NCBI RefSeq assembly: GCF_040567655.1
Contig: NZ_JBEXAC010000001.1
Location: forward strand, 1,736,001 to 1,800,000
Direction: 5' to 3'
Source of the DNA: Chitinophaga sp. H8
Lineage (GTDB): Bacteria > Bacteroidota > Bacteroidia > Chitinophagales > Chitinophagaceae
DNA: 64,000 bases
Both the position numbers and the translations under genes were made by a program. The notes under the pieces are model-generated. The model made no database searches. It had not been told where the DNA came from and saw nothing but the letters and a program-made list of their open reading frames with translations. This document shows, one piece after another, positions 18,264 through 27,526 of the stretch; position 1 is the first letter of the stretch, and every line of letters begins with the position of its first letter.

Positions 18264-18378
18264 GCTGTTTACTGCGATTCATAATATTAGCTGGCAGAGA
18301 AGTTATCCTTCATGGGCTACCGGGTATTTAATCTATAGTTCTGTATTTTTGCTGTTTGGTTAATCCATTTAATCACTC

Positions 18379-18978
18379 ATGAAAATTACATTTGAGCAAT
18401 ATCATCCATTCTGGAAACAGGTATTTGATGACCTGAAAAAAGAGCTGGCGCAGGAGATAGGTTTTCTGGAGCCTCAGATCGAACATATTGGCAGTACCTC
18501 TGTGGAAGGTCTGTCGGCCAAACCCATAATAGATATCCTGGTAGGTGTTAAAAATGAGGAAGATCTGGATCTTATTCCCCCGGTGCTGATGAGAAAAGAT
18601 TATGTGTATTATGAAAAGTACAATAAGGAGATGCCTTACCGCCGATTTTTTGTAAAATTAAAGCAACCTCCCCAAAGCTTGTCATTGCCGGTTCATATCA
18701 GGCCTGCTGATACTATTCCTGAAGAGTTGCATAATCATGCACTTCGGGTAGCGCATATTCATGTGATGCTATTGGATACTGAACATTGGATCCGTCATAT
18801 CGCTTTCCGTGATTATCTTCGCACCCATCCGGAAGTCAAAGAGGAGTATCAGCAATTGAAAGAAAAATTAAGTATACAGGAGTGGAAAGACGGTAATGAA
18901 TACAATGAAGCAAAGGATGTATTCCTGAAGAGAGAAGAACAAAAAGCGATCAACTGGTATCACCAATTGCCGCGTTGA
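18379..18978 (+). CDS. GrpB family protein (UPF0157, nucleotidyltransferase-like)
   Basis: 199 residues, soluble. The GrpB nucleotidyltransferase pattern is plain: IEHIGSTSVEGLSAKPIIDILVGV (GSTSVxGLxxKPxxDI), then LRVAHIHVM and IAFRDYLRTHPEV. The family belongs to the nucleotidyltransferase superfamily and its biological role is mostly unknown. A TATTTTTG sequence at 18344-18351 fits a Bacteroidota -7 element 28 bases upstream of the ATG. Confidence 0.92.
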   Translation: MKITFEQYHPFWKQVFDDLKKELAQEIGFLEPQIEHIGSTSVEGLSAKPIIDILVGVKNEEDLDLIPPVLMRKDYVYYEKYNKEMPYRRFFVKLKQPPQSLSLPVHIRPADTIPEELHNHALRVAHIHVMLLDTEHWIRHIAFRDYLRTHPEVKEEYQQLKEKLSIQEWKDGNEYNEAKDVFLKREEQKAINWYHQLPR

Positions 18979-19009
18979 CCAATCTTCCTGACATAAACTA
19001 AAAAAGTAT

Positions 19010-19408
19010 ATGAACAACATAAACCTGAGAGCAATTGCACAAAAATATGCAGGAGGAAAAAGGTTGAATGACTTTATTGAATATGGGGGTGTAGCAGCTG
19101 CTATTGAAACTATTACCGGCAATATTTATACAGGCATTAGTATTGATACCGCTTGTTCTATGGGGTTTTGTGCGGAGCATAGCGCCGTGGCGGAAATGCT
19201 GAAGCATGGAGAATGCCGGATAAAAGCTATGGTGGCAGTGGATGAAGAAGGACATGCCGTTCCGCCTTGTGGCAGATGCCGGGAGCTGATCAGTCAGCTT
19301 TCAAAGGAGAATCTGCAGACTATTGTTGAGGTCAGGGATGGCGTTTTCGTTACCTTAGCAGAGATATTACCATATGACTGGAAAGACGATTCAGGAAGAG
19401 ACTGGTAA
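19010..19408 (+). CDS. Cytidine deaminase-family protein (possibly blasticidin-deaminase-like)
   Basis: 132 residues. The zinc-binding signature is complete: GFCAEHSA (Cys ligand plus catalytic Glu) and PPCGRCREL (two Cys ligands). The N-terminal GVAAAIETITGNIYTGISIDTACSMG is the usual substrate-side block. Length fits the small homotetrameric cytidine/blasticidin deaminases. The enzyme would convert cytidine or an analogue to its uracil form. It follows grpB by 31 bases and could be cotranscribed. Confidence 0.9.
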   Translation: MNNINLRAIAQKYAGGKRLNDFIEYGGVAAAIETITGNIYTGISIDTACSMGFCAEHSAVAEMLKHGECRIKAMVAVDEEGHAVPPCGRCRELISQLSKENLQTIVEVRDGVFVTLAEILPYDWKDDSGRDW

Positions 19409-19449
19409 AGGCTTCCGCTATCAAATCACGATAAGCTAATAATGAGATC

Positions 19450-20406
19450 ATGTCACTTCCTGCTAAAATAAAAGAGATCAGCGACGCACAGGAATTCAAG
19501 CAGTTTTATCTTGAGGATTCCCGCTATTCCTATTGTGAGGAGTGTAGCAATGTGGAATATTCGCATGGGAACGGATTCCTGGAAATTGTAGCTTTAGAGG
19601 ATTTACAAAAGTTACATAACAAGCATATTGGGCACCAGGCACGCAGAAAGTTTTATAGCATTATTCTTTTGTCGGCAGGTGAGGTAACGGAAGTGATCGG
19701 GCATCAGAAATATCATTTTGGTCCGCAAAGCATGTATTTTATTCCTGAAAATCAGCTCCATGCTATTGAGTCCTGGAGTGAAGATATAAAGGGCATCCTC
19801 TGTATGTTTGATGCAGATTATTTTCTACTGTGTATCAAGCACCAGATCAAGCTTAACCAATTTCCCTTTTTTCAGTTGGATAAAGCCCCTTATATAAAAT
19901 TATCTGACCGGGAAACTCAGATGATGCAACACCTGTTCTGGAAGCTCAGCAGTGAAAAGTGCCAGAAAAAGACTTTTAACGATGATTTACTGGTCAGAAT
20001 GTTCCTTAATATTATCCTGCTGGAAGCTGAGCGGATTTATAATAGTCATACTACGGCGCAACCCTATAATCTTTCCCGGAAAGAGCAGTTGGTAGCGCAA
20101 TTTCAATTGCTGGTAAACCAGCATTTTCTGGAAAAAAAACAGGTGAACGAATATGCAGGCCTGCTGCATGTACATCCCCATTATCTGAATGATGTGGTAC
20201 GGGAAACTACCGGTTTTTCTGCCAGTTATTTTATACAGCAGCAGCTCATACAAGAAGCTAAATCCCATTTGCTGCAAACCAATGCCACTGTTTCTATGAT
20301 CGCAGCTGCACTTAACTTTGAGGATGACTCCTACTTTGGCCGGTTTTTCAAGAAGCTGACCGGACTCACTCCCCTGCAATACCGGAAGCAGCACAAACAT
20401 CAATAA
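19450..20406 (+). CDS. AraC-family transcriptional regulator
   Basis: 318 residues. The N-terminal cupin-like sensor region (residues about 50-150) includes SAGEVTEVIGHQKYHFGPQSMYFIPENQLHAI. The C-terminal double helix-turn-helix (about 215-315) contains VNEYAGLLHVHPHYLNDVVRETTGFSA and ATVSMIAAALNFEDDSYFGRFFKKLTGLTPLQYR, which are AraC signatures. In Bacteroidota such regulators often activate a nearby gene; the thioredoxin-like gene 85 bases downstream is the nearest candidate. Inducer unknown. Confidence 0.94.
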   Translation: MSLPAKIKEISDAQEFKQFYLEDSRYSYCEECSNVEYSHGNGFLEIVALEDLQKLHNKHIGHQARRKFYSIILLSAGEVTEVIGHQKYHFGPQSMYFIPENQLHAIESWSEDIKGILCMFDADYFLLCIKHQIKLNQFPFFQLDKAPYIKLSDRETQMMQHLFWKLSSEKCQKKTFNDDLLVRMFLNIILLEAERIYNSHTTAQPYNLSRKEQLVAQFQLLVNQHFLEKKQVNEYAGLLHVHPHYLNDVVRETTGFSASYFIQQQLIQEAKSHLLQTNATVSMIAAALNFEDDSYFGRFFKKLTGLTPLQYRKQHKHQ

Positions 20407-20464
20407 TATGTGATTTGTACCATTTTGCCTCCCAAAAGTGTTAGCGCAACCTTTTAGATGTAGC

Positions 20465-20472
20465 TAGCTTTG
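20465..20472 (+). promoter_or_regulatory. Candidate Bacteroidota -7 element for thioredoxin-like gene
   Basis: TAGCTTTG matches TAnnTTTG, 19 bases before the ATG at 20492. No good TTTG -33 element is seen at the right distance (only TTAG near 20441), so an activator such as the preceding AraC protein may be needed. Confidence 0.35.
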
Positions 20473-20491
20473 TTATATCAAATTAATAGTT

Positions 20492-20791
20492 ATGACAAAT
20501 GCAGTAAACAAAACGCCGGAGGTGGGAGCCATTACACTATTACAATTTTATGCAGCATGGTGTTATCCGTGTAAAATGATGATGCCGGTAATAGCATCTA
20601 TACAACGGAAAAAATATGATTGGCTGAATGTTCAGCAGATTGATATTGATGCACAGGAGACAGTAGCAGACAGCTATCATGTCAGGGCTGTACCTACTTT
20701 TGTAGCCCTTAAAGATAACAAAGAGGTATGGAGGAGTTCCGGTGTATTACCGGAACATACTTTGATCGAAACATTATCCATGTTAAAATAG
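20492..20791 (+). CDS. Thioredoxin family protein
   Basis: 99 residues. The active site reads AAWCYPCKMMMPV (WCxPC, redox-active Cys pair), followed by QQIDIDAQETVADSYHVRAVPTFVAL with the conserved cis-Pro. No signal peptide, so cytoplasmic. The central residues of the CxxC motif are Tyr-Pro instead of Gly-Pro. It stands just downstream of the AraC regulator gene. It should act as a thiol-disulfide reductant or protein partner. Confidence 0.92.
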   Translation: MTNAVNKTPEVGAITLLQFYAAWCYPCKMMMPVIASIQRKKYDWLNVQQIDIDAQETVADSYHVRAVPTFVALKDNKEVWRSSGVLPEHTLIETLSMLK

Positions 20792-20874
20792 TCCTTTAGC
20801 TGCTGGATGACATTAGCACATCTTTAATTTAATCAGTATTCTGATGCAGCAATTTTTAACCTTAACTGACTGAG

Positions 20875-21375
20875 ATGAACACATATCTGGAATTGATTGT
20901 TTTTTCATTAGCCATTGGCACAGGCGCCACTATTGTGATGGATATTTATGCAATTATTAACAAGCGCTTTTTTAATGTTCCGTCTTTGGATTATGGATTG
21001 TTGGGACGCTGGATCGGACATTTTAAAAAAGGTTTATTTTCCCATACCACGATTATTCAGGCCGGGAAGATTCCGCACGAACGTGCTATTGGATGGATGA
21101 CACATTACCTTATCGGGATTACTTTTGCTTTTTTGCTCTTGCTGATCTGGGGAACTGGCTGGGCATATAAACCCACCTTTGGACCAGCCATTGCCATTGG
21201 GCTGTTGACAACCATCGCGCCATGGTTTATGATGCAGCCGGCATTCGGATTTGGTATCGCAGCATCCAAAACCCCTAATCCTAAACAGGCAAGATGGAGG
21301 AGCCTGAAAGCGCACACTATATATGGAGTAGGGTTGTACCTGGCAGCATGGGTGCTCAGTAGGATCATTTCATAG
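20875..21375 (+). CDS. DUF2938 family membrane protein
   Basis: 166 residues with about four hydrophobic helices. Family-like blocks are AIGTGATIVMDIYAIINKRFF, LLGRWIGHFKKGLFSH, ERAIGWMTHYLIGITFAFLLLL, and the PNPKQARWRSLKAHTIYGVGLYLAAW end. DUF2938 has no known biochemical role. It starts 83 bases after the thioredoxin gene on the same strand. Confidence 0.87.
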   Translation: MNTYLELIVFSLAIGTGATIVMDIYAIINKRFFNVPSLDYGLLGRWIGHFKKGLFSHTTIIQAGKIPHERAIGWMTHYLIGITFAFLLLLIWGTGWAYKPTFGPAIAIGLLTTIAPWFMMQPAFGFGIAASKTPNPKQARWRSLKAHTIYGVGLYLAAWVLSRIIS

Positions 21376-21448
21376 AAAAAGCTATCGGTATAGCTCCATT
21401 TATCAAAACAAAAAATGGCTATGTTTGCAGTACTTTAACCAAACAGTC

Positions 21449-21910
21449 ATGAGAGTTATATCAGTAAGGGAAAACCCGGAATATAAGGATAAGACTATCG
21501 GATATCTGCAACGCAGTTGGCCGGAAGTATATCCTGTGATATACGAGGATAGTGTAACCCATAGTCTTACCAGCCGCAATCCATTGCCGCAATGGTATCT
21601 GCTGGAGCTGGACGGGATGATTATTGGTTGTGCCGGATTGATCACAAATGATTTTATCAGCCGGGTAGATCTGTATCCCTGGGTGTGTGCGATATATGTT
21701 GATGAACACCACAGAGGCAAAGGGTATGGCGCTTTGCTACTGGAAAAAGCGAAGGAAGATACTGCAAAAGCTGGTTTTACCCATTTATACCTCTCCACAG
21801 ATCATGTGGGTTATTATGAAAAATATGGGTTCACGTATATTGGACAAGGTTATCATCCCTGGGAGGAAGAGTCCCGCATATATGAGATTCGTGTGAAGGG
21901 AGTTGAATAA
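21449..21910 (+). CDS. GNAT family N-acetyltransferase
   Basis: 153 residues from the ATG at 21449; the longer frame would need an upstream TTG. The acetyl-CoA binding region is typical: VCAIYVDEHHRGKGYGALLLEKA (R/QxxGxG/A loop) followed by FTHLYLSTDHVGYYEKYGFTYIG. The substrate is unknown. A strong hairpin terminator overlaps its stop codon. Confidence 0.9.
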   Translation: MRVISVRENPEYKDKTIGYLQRSWPEVYPVIYEDSVTHSLTSRNPLPQWYLLELDGMIIGCAGLITNDFISRVDLYPWVCAIYVDEHHRGKGYGALLLEKAKEDTAKAGFTHLYLSTDHVGYYEKYGFTYIGQGYHPWEEESRIYEIRVKGVE

Positions 21911-21921
21911 CTCCCTTTTTT
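21898..21921 (+). terminator. Rho-independent terminator overlapping the GNAT stop codon
   Basis: GGGAGTT - GAAT - AACTCCC (7-bp perfect stem, 4-base loop, 21898-21915) followed by six T. The stop codon TAA of the acetyltransferase gene lies in the hairpin. Confidence 0.85.
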
Positions 21922-22237
21922 ATGCTATCCTTTTTCCCGCTTGCGGAAAAGTTTTTCCCGATTTGCTAAATCATTTGTTTTATTCTCCTGCATCTTTGCA
22001 CTGATTTTAATATTCGGCAGCAATCGTAATTCCCCCAACAACTTATCTGTTGCAATGGGCGTTGCTGAAATTAACCTGATAGGTGCTGTAGCAAAAGGCA
22101 ACCTGTATTTAAAGGAAAGTAATTGCCTGATTCCCCTGTGGGTGGAATTGGAAGGCAAACCTATTGCCATTAAATAAACTGGAGCATCTGGCAGCAGTTG
22201 TTTAACATATCATACAAGCAAAAACGAGATACAATTA
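21922..22237. other. Intergenic region with a doubtful 78-residue frame
   Basis: About 315 bases between the GNAT terminator and the TonB receptor gene. A plus-strand frame 21941-22177 could encode 78 residues with a hydrophobic segment (SFVLFSCIFALILIFG), but it starts with TTG, has no visible ribosome binding site and matches no known family. No other feature is supported. Confidence 0.4.
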
Positions 22238-24769
22238 ATGGAAAAAAGAGTAATAGTCTGGCATGACAGTATCAACGCACCGGCAGAAAACGACCGCATC
22301 CGTAATGTTTTTGCTGTCACCAGGATCATTCCAGTGATGGTCCTGGTGTTGCTTTTGAGCAGTCTGGGTGTTATCGCGCAGGAGCAACAGGGAGGTACTA
22401 TCCGAGGTAAGCTGGTAACAGCGGATGGCAAACCGGTAGAATTTGCAACGGTGGCCTTACTCCGCAATGCAGATTCGGCTGTTGTAAAGGGTACAATAAG
22501 TAATCCGGACGGGAGTTTCGTATTACAGGAGGTAGCACATGGTACTTATTATATCAACGCCAGCTTTATGGGGTACCAACCGCTGCGCACAGCTGTATTT
22601 ATCTTGTCGGCTAAGAATAATGAGGTGCAGTTGGATACCCTCCGTTTGCTGTCGAACGAAAAGATGCTGGGTGCCGTAACGGTAACTGCACGGAAACCTT
22701 TGCTGGAACAACGAGCCGACCGTACCATCCTGAATATTGAAAACAGTATCCTTTCAGAAGGCAATACCGCGCTGGAATTGCTGCAGAAAGCACCTGGGGT
22801 AACAGTAGCTGAAAATGGCAGTATTTCCCTGAAAGGAAAACCTGGTGTGAATGTGATGCTGAACGGAAAGCTGACTTACCTGTCTCAACAGGAGCTGACC
22901 CATTTACTGAGGGGCACTACTTCCAATTCCGTATCAAAAATAGAGATTATTCCCAACCCACCTGCTAAGTATGATGCAGCAGGCACAGCAGGTATCATAA
23001 ACATTGTACTGAAGAAAAGTGAAAAAAGCGGCCTGAACGGCAATGTTTATACCAATTATGCCCGTAGCAGGGCCAACCGTTATGGGGCGGGTATGAGCCT
23101 TAATTATGGAGGAGAAAAGGCCAATGTATATGGTAGTTATAACCATGCCTTCCGGGGTGAGGTAGAATACCTGGATTATATCCGCCGTTTTCGCAATGAG
23201 GGGCATACTGGCGCACCGGACAGGACTTCGTACTCTAAAACAGCTACGGATGAGCCATTGTATACCAATAACTTTAAAGCAGGGGCCGATTACCATGTAA
23301 ACGCCAAAAATACGATTGGGGTGCTACTGAATGGCAATGTGGGTAAATACAATAATAATAGCGTCACCAATAACCGCCTGGTAAATACAGCAGAAAAACT
23401 GATTTATGATGCTGCCAGTAACAGCAATAGTGAACAGCGGTGGACCAATCTATCCTATAATCTGAACTACCTGCATAAGTTTGATAAACCAGGACAGGAA
23501 ATTTCTTTTGACCTGGATCATACTTATAACGATTTTAAAGGAAAACAATACCTGGCCACCAGGTATAAGGATGAGGAAGGACAGGAGCCTTTACCATTTT
23601 CATCCCGCAAAGGCGATATCCCTTCGCTTACTAAAGTATATGTAGCCAAGGTAGATTATACGCAGCCTTTTTGGAGGGATGGAAAATTTGAAACAGGCTG
23701 GAAGAGTAGCTATGTAACCGTAAATAATGATCTCAAATACGATACCCTGCGAAATGAGCAATGGGTACCAGATGCCAATACTAGTAATCACTTTAAATAT
23801 AAAGAGAGCATCCATGCGGGTTATCTGAATTTTAGCAAGGAAGTGGACGGGTGGAGTTTACAGGCAGGGGTGCGTGGAGAATATACCCGCACTACCGGCC
23901 ATCAGGTTACGACAGACTCCCTGGTAAAGCGGGATTACCTGCAGATATTTCCTAGTCTGGCAGTATCGAAAACATTGCGTGGAGACCAGAAATTGCAGTT
24001 TTCGTACAGCCGAAGGGTAGAGCGCCCTGATTATGATGAGTTGAATCCATTTCGGGTGTTCCGCGATCCCTATCTGTATTATGAAGGGAATCCCTTCTTG
24101 CAGCCACAGTTGACAGATGCGGTTGAGCTCAGCCATGTGTTGCATGATAAATTAACTTCGAGTATCTATTACAGTAATACCAGCAAGGTAGTGAACTGGG
24201 TGATGGGGCAGGACAATACTACCAATACCAGTTACGAACAGCCACAGAATCTGAAGAGTATGGTGAATTATGGTGTAAGCCTGACCGCATCCATGCCGTT
24301 TACTAAATGGTGGTCTGCCAATTATTTCTTTAACCTGTTTCATACAGTATACAAAGGCAATGAACAGAACGAACATTTGTTTAACGAGATTACCGGATAT
24401 AGCTTTAACCTGCAGAATGCCTTCCAGTTTGGTAAAGGATTTTCCGGAGAGCTAAGTGGCTATTATGAATCAAAGGGAATCTATGGGATGTTTGTAACGG
24501 AACCTATTTACGTAGTATCATTAGGTGCTCAGAAACAATTGTTCAACAAAAAGTACACCGCCAAGATCATGGTAAATGACCTTTTCCAGACAGATCAATG
24601 GAAGCAGCGTATGTTGTATGACAATATTGATATGAACGGGCATGTCCGGTTTGATAGCCGTAAGATCACCGTTTCTCTATCTTACCGTTTTGGCAGTAAT
24701 AAAACTACGGTGCGGGAGCGCAAATCCGGCAGTGAGGATATCAATAGCCGGGTAAAAAGCGGGGGCTGA
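22238..24769 (+). CDS. TonB-dependent outer membrane receptor (OMP_b-brl_3 type)
   Basis: 843 residues. A long N-terminal stretch precedes the hydrophobic signal core (VMVLVLLLSSLGVIAQ), so the real start might be further in. A carboxypeptidase-regulatory-like domain follows (GGTIRGKLVTADGKPVEFATVAL, residues about 52-130). A plug domain (about 140-260) has LLQKAPGVTVAENGSISLKG and AGTAGIINIVLKK, and then comes a 22-strand-type barrel to the end. The substrate is not evident. The gene ends 8 bases before the end of a convergent permease gene. Confidence 0.92.
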   Translation: MEKRVIVWHDSINAPAENDRIRNVFAVTRIIPVMVLVLLLSSLGVIAQEQQGGTIRGKLVTADGKPVEFATVALLRNADSAVVKGTISNPDGSFVLQEVAHGTYYINASFMGYQPLRTAVFILSAKNNEVQLDTLRLLSNEKMLGAVTVTARKPLLEQRADRTILNIENSILSEGNTALELLQKAPGVTVAENGSISLKGKPGVNVMLNGKLTYLSQQELTHLLRGTTSNSVSKIEIIPNPPAKYDAAGTAGIINIVLKKSEKSGLNGNVYTNYARSRANRYGAGMSLNYGGEKANVYGSYNHAFRGEVEYLDYIRRFRNEGHTGAPDRTSYSKTATDEPLYTNNFKAGADYHVNAKNTIGVLLNGNVGKYNNNSVTNNRLVNTAEKLIYDAASNSNSEQRWTNLSYNLNYLHKFDKPGQEISFDLDHTYNDFKGKQYLATRYKDEEGQEPLPFSSRKGDIPSLTKVYVAKVDYTQPFWRDGKFETGWKSSYVTVNNDLKYDTLRNEQWVPDANTSNHFKYKESIHAGYLNFSKEVDGWSLQAGVRGEYTRTTGHQVTTDSLVKRDYLQIFPSLAVSKTLRGDQKLQFSYSRRVERPDYDELNPFRVFRDPYLYYEGNPFLQPQLTDAVELSHVLHDKLTSSIYYSNTSKVVNWVMGQDNTTNTSYEQPQNLKSMVNYGVSLTASMPFTKWWSANYFFNLFHTVYKGNEQNEHLFNEITGYSFNLQNAFQFGKGFSGELSGYYESKGIYGMFVTEPIYVVSLGAQKQLFNKKYTAKIMVNDLFQTDQWKQRMLYDNIDMNGHVRFDSRKITVSLSYRFGSNKTTVRERKSGSEDINSRVKSGG

Positions 24770-24777
24770 TAATCAGA

Positions 24778-27132
24778 TCAATCCGCTCTCAGGCTTTTCA
24801 CCGGATTGGTGAGGGCTGTTTTAATAGCTTGTGTACTAACGGTGAGGACGGCCACTATCAGGGCTACCAGTCCGGCCAGCGCAAATATCCACCAGGAAAG
24901 TGCAGTACGGTAGGCAAAATCTTCCAGCCATTTATGCATAGCATACCAGGCCAGTGGCCCTGCAATCAGGAAGGCCAGCATTACCAGTTTCAGAAAATCT
25001 TTGGAGAGCAGTAGAACAATATTACCAACAGAAGCTCCGAGCACTTTTCTTACACTGATTTCTTTTTTACGTTGCTGAATGGTAAAAGACGCCAGTCCGA
25101 ACAGCCCGAGGCAGGCCACAAAAATAGCCAGGGAAGCAAACAGCAGAAAGATGTGCCCCAGTTGTTTATCTGTCCGGTATTGTTTGTCAAAATAAGCATC
25201 CAGGAAGAAGTAGTCGTACGGATCGTCCGGGAAAAAACGGGTATATTCTTTGCCTATCGCTGCAATTGTTTTATCGGGGTGCAGCATATTCATCCGGATG
25301 GCGTAAAAGTTATTGTAAGAAGTGCCCAGGCGAAAGATAATGGGATTCACATTACTACGCAGGGATTCCTGGTGGTAATCTTTCAATATACCTACTATCG
25401 CCAGGGTATCTCCCTGGAAATTTATTTTCTGTTGTATAGCTGATTCGGGTGATGTAAATCCCAGTGCCTTACAGGCAGTTTCGTTCAGCAATGCGCCATC
25501 CCGGGCATCACTACCACCCGCTTCTGACAAGTTGCGTCCGGCCAGTAGTTTAATCTGGAAAGTCTTTAAGAAATCTTCATCTATAGTTACCTCATTCAGC
25601 CCTATACTGGCACGCGGATCCTGGCTAAGCCGGAAGGCTCCGTTGGTAGACCAGATTTCTTTGCCGGGGATATCTGAGGAAATGGTAAGCTGGCTAACAG
25701 CGGGTTCCCGTTGCAGTTCCATTTTAAATGCCTTTATACGGCTGCTGTCGGCCATTTTAGGACCTACTACCACCAGTGTCTGGTCCAGGCGCATGCCCAG
25801 GTCCTGACTGCGCATAAACTGTAATTGCCTGAAGATCGTAAAGGTGCCAATCAGCAATATTACAGATGCGGCAAACTGTACAATGACGAGGGCTTTACGC
25901 AGTGTGTTATGACCGGCAGTTTTACTGCTGCCTTTCAATACCTTAATGGGCTGGAAAGAAGAGAGGATAAATGCAGGATATACACCGGAAATCAGGGTGC
26001 CGGACAGGAAGATCATTACAAAAAGCAGCCAGTAGGCAGGTGCCCCCCAGAGTGAGTCTGCAAGCGGTTTGCCGGTAAGGTTTGCAAAATAGGGCATTGT
26101 CAGCATCAATAATACTGCTGCTATCATCGCAGCGATAAAGTTGACGAGAATAGATTCCAGTAAAAACTGGGCGAGCAATTGCTGTTTACCTGCACCTACT
26201 ACTTTACGGATGCCTACCTCACGGGCACGTCGGATAGCCTTTGCTGTAGAGAGATTTACATAATTTACCCAGGCAATAGCGAGGATAAATCCGGCGATGA
26301 TCAGCAGGAAATATACGGAACGGATATTACCATTGACTGTTGCCTCATTGCGGATATTAGAATGTAAATGAATATCCGGCATGGCCTGCAGCTCAAATTT
26401 TGTTGTTGTACTATCCATGCCTGCCTGCTGGATAAATGCGGGGAACTTTGCTTCCAGCGCTTTGGGATCTGTGCCAGGCGCCAGTAGCAGGTAGGTGTAG
26501 TAATCAAAATTATTCCAGTTGCGCTCATACTTTGCGGAAAGCAGGAAATCAAATTTCAGATGAGCGTTGGGAGGTACATCTTTAAAGATACCTTTTACCA
26601 GGTAGGTTCCGGTTTTGTTCAGTGTAATGATCTTACCCACAGGATCTGTTTTCCCAAAGTATTTTTTGGCGGTAGATGCAGAAAGCAGGGCTGTTCTGCT
26701 GTCATTCAGATCTGTTTGTTTACCGCGGAGCAGTGGGAAATGAAACAATTGGAGAAAGGCCGAATCAGCAAAAAGTATTTTTTCCTCGTTGAACCGGGTA
26801 TGCTCATAGCTCATGACTGCGCTGCCATAAATGGTAGAAACAGTAGTAGCCCCGATTACCTCCGGAAAGGCTGCCTGCATAGCAGGGCCTGTAGCTGTAT
26901 AAGTCATTGCGCTATGATCTGCCAGCACACCCTCAAGCATATATTTTTTTGTAACCCTGTAAAGCTGTTTGCCTTTAGGATGGAATTGGTCGTAGCTTAA
27001 CTCAAATCCTACGTATTGGAAAATGGCCAGGCAGGCAGCAATACCAATAGCGAGGCCGCCTATATTGATAGCAGAGAAGCCTTTATTGGCCCACAGATTA
27101 CGGAAGGCGATTTTCAGATAGTTCTTTAGCAT
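24778..27132 (-). CDS. MacB/FtsX-type ABC transporter permease (second copy)
   Basis: 784 residues from MLKNYLKIAFRNLWANKGFS, the standard start of this family; ten further residues upstream would be possible but are unlike the paralogue. It has helix 1, a MacB periplasmic core, a first FtsX bundle with RAREVGIRKVVGAGKQQL, a second periplasmic domain, and a last bundle with RKKEISVRKVLGASVGNI. No ATP-binding subunit is encoded nearby. It is a paralogue of the gene at 14774-17137 and shares its promoter layout (dyads and -24-like element), which suggests joint regulation. Confidence 0.93.
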   Translation of the reverse strand: MLKNYLKIAFRNLWANKGFSAINIGGLAIGIAACLAIFQYVGFELSYDQFHPKGKQLYRVTKKYMLEGVLADHSAMTYTATGPAMQAAFPEVIGATTVSTIYGSAVMSYEHTRFNEEKILFADSAFLQLFHFPLLRGKQTDLNDSRTALLSASTAKKYFGKTDPVGKIITLNKTGTYLVKGIFKDVPPNAHLKFDFLLSAKYERNWNNFDYYTYLLLAPGTDPKALEAKFPAFIQQAGMDSTTTKFELQAMPDIHLHSNIRNEATVNGNIRSVYFLLIIAGFILAIAWVNYVNLSTAKAIRRAREVGIRKVVGAGKQQLLAQFLLESILVNFIAAMIAAVLLMLTMPYFANLTGKPLADSLWGAPAYWLLFVMIFLSGTLISGVYPAFILSSFQPIKVLKGSSKTAGHNTLRKALVIVQFAASVILLIGTFTIFRQLQFMRSQDLGMRLDQTLVVVGPKMADSSRIKAFKMELQREPAVSQLTISSDIPGKEIWSTNGAFRLSQDPRASIGLNEVTIDEDFLKTFQIKLLAGRNLSEAGGSDARDGALLNETACKALGFTSPESAIQQKINFQGDTLAIVGILKDYHQESLRSNVNPIIFRLGTSYNNFYAIRMNMLHPDKTIAAIGKEYTRFFPDDPYDYFFLDAYFDKQYRTDKQLGHIFLLFASLAIFVACLGLFGLASFTIQQRKKEISVRKVLGASVGNIVLLLSKDFLKLVMLAFLIAGPLAWYAMHKWLEDFAYRTALSWWIFALAGLVALIVAVLTVSTQAIKTALTNPVKSLRAD

Positions 27133-27160
27133 GGGAGTGATGCTTGATAATTTCATTCCC

Positions 27161-27176
27161 ACAGAATGTATTCCAT
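27161..27176 (-). promoter_or_regulatory. Candidate sigma-54-like -24 element upstream of second permease gene
   Basis: Minus strand ATGGAATACATTCTGT, 29-44 bases upstream of the ATG. It resembles ATGGCATACTATTTAC in front of the other permease gene. The -12 position reads GT where GC is expected, so this is tentative. Confidence 0.3.
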
Positions 27177-27228
27177 AAAATCATGCTATTAATAATCAAT
27201 ATGTTAAGTTGTTTTTAACATAGGCGGG

Positions 27229-27265
27229 TGTCCGTTTTTGAGGAGAAGGTGTCCGTTTTTGAACA
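27229..27265. promoter_or_regulatory. Paired TGTCC-N6-GAACA operator upstream of second permease gene
   Basis: TGTCCGTTTTTGAACA at 27250-27265 and TGTCCGTTTTTGAGGA at 27229-27244 stand 21 bases apart. The second is a direct repeat of the first with a degenerate right half. A further palindrome, ATGTTAA...TTAACAT, lies at 27201-27221. The remaining bases to 27526 hold no supported gene. Confidence 0.55.
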
Positions 27266-27526
27266 GGAAGGCATGGTGATGGTTGATGCTGTGTTTTACA
27301 TACCCTGCTTAAGTTAGATGGTTTGATTCCCGTTTTGTACAAAAAAGATCCTTTCGCTGGTGTTTGTGATGTAGTAAAAAAATCTTTTCTTTGGCGGCGG
27401 AAAAGGCAACGCTTTGTGCCTGATGCTATTCCTATACTATTAATTAACCTGCATATTGCATTGTATTGTTAGCTTAATGGTTGGCCCGTTTTAGTTATTA
27501 TTTATTTATCAGATATTTTGTGTAAA

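Noticed and set aside
18344..18351. TATTTTTG as a promoter for grpB
   Set aside because: The -7 element fits, but no TTTG was found at the right distance, so it is mentioned only in the gene entry.
21925..22177. Frames of about 80 residues on both strands after the GNAT gene
   Set aside because: No good start or ribosome binding site and no family pattern; kept only as a remark on the intergenic region.
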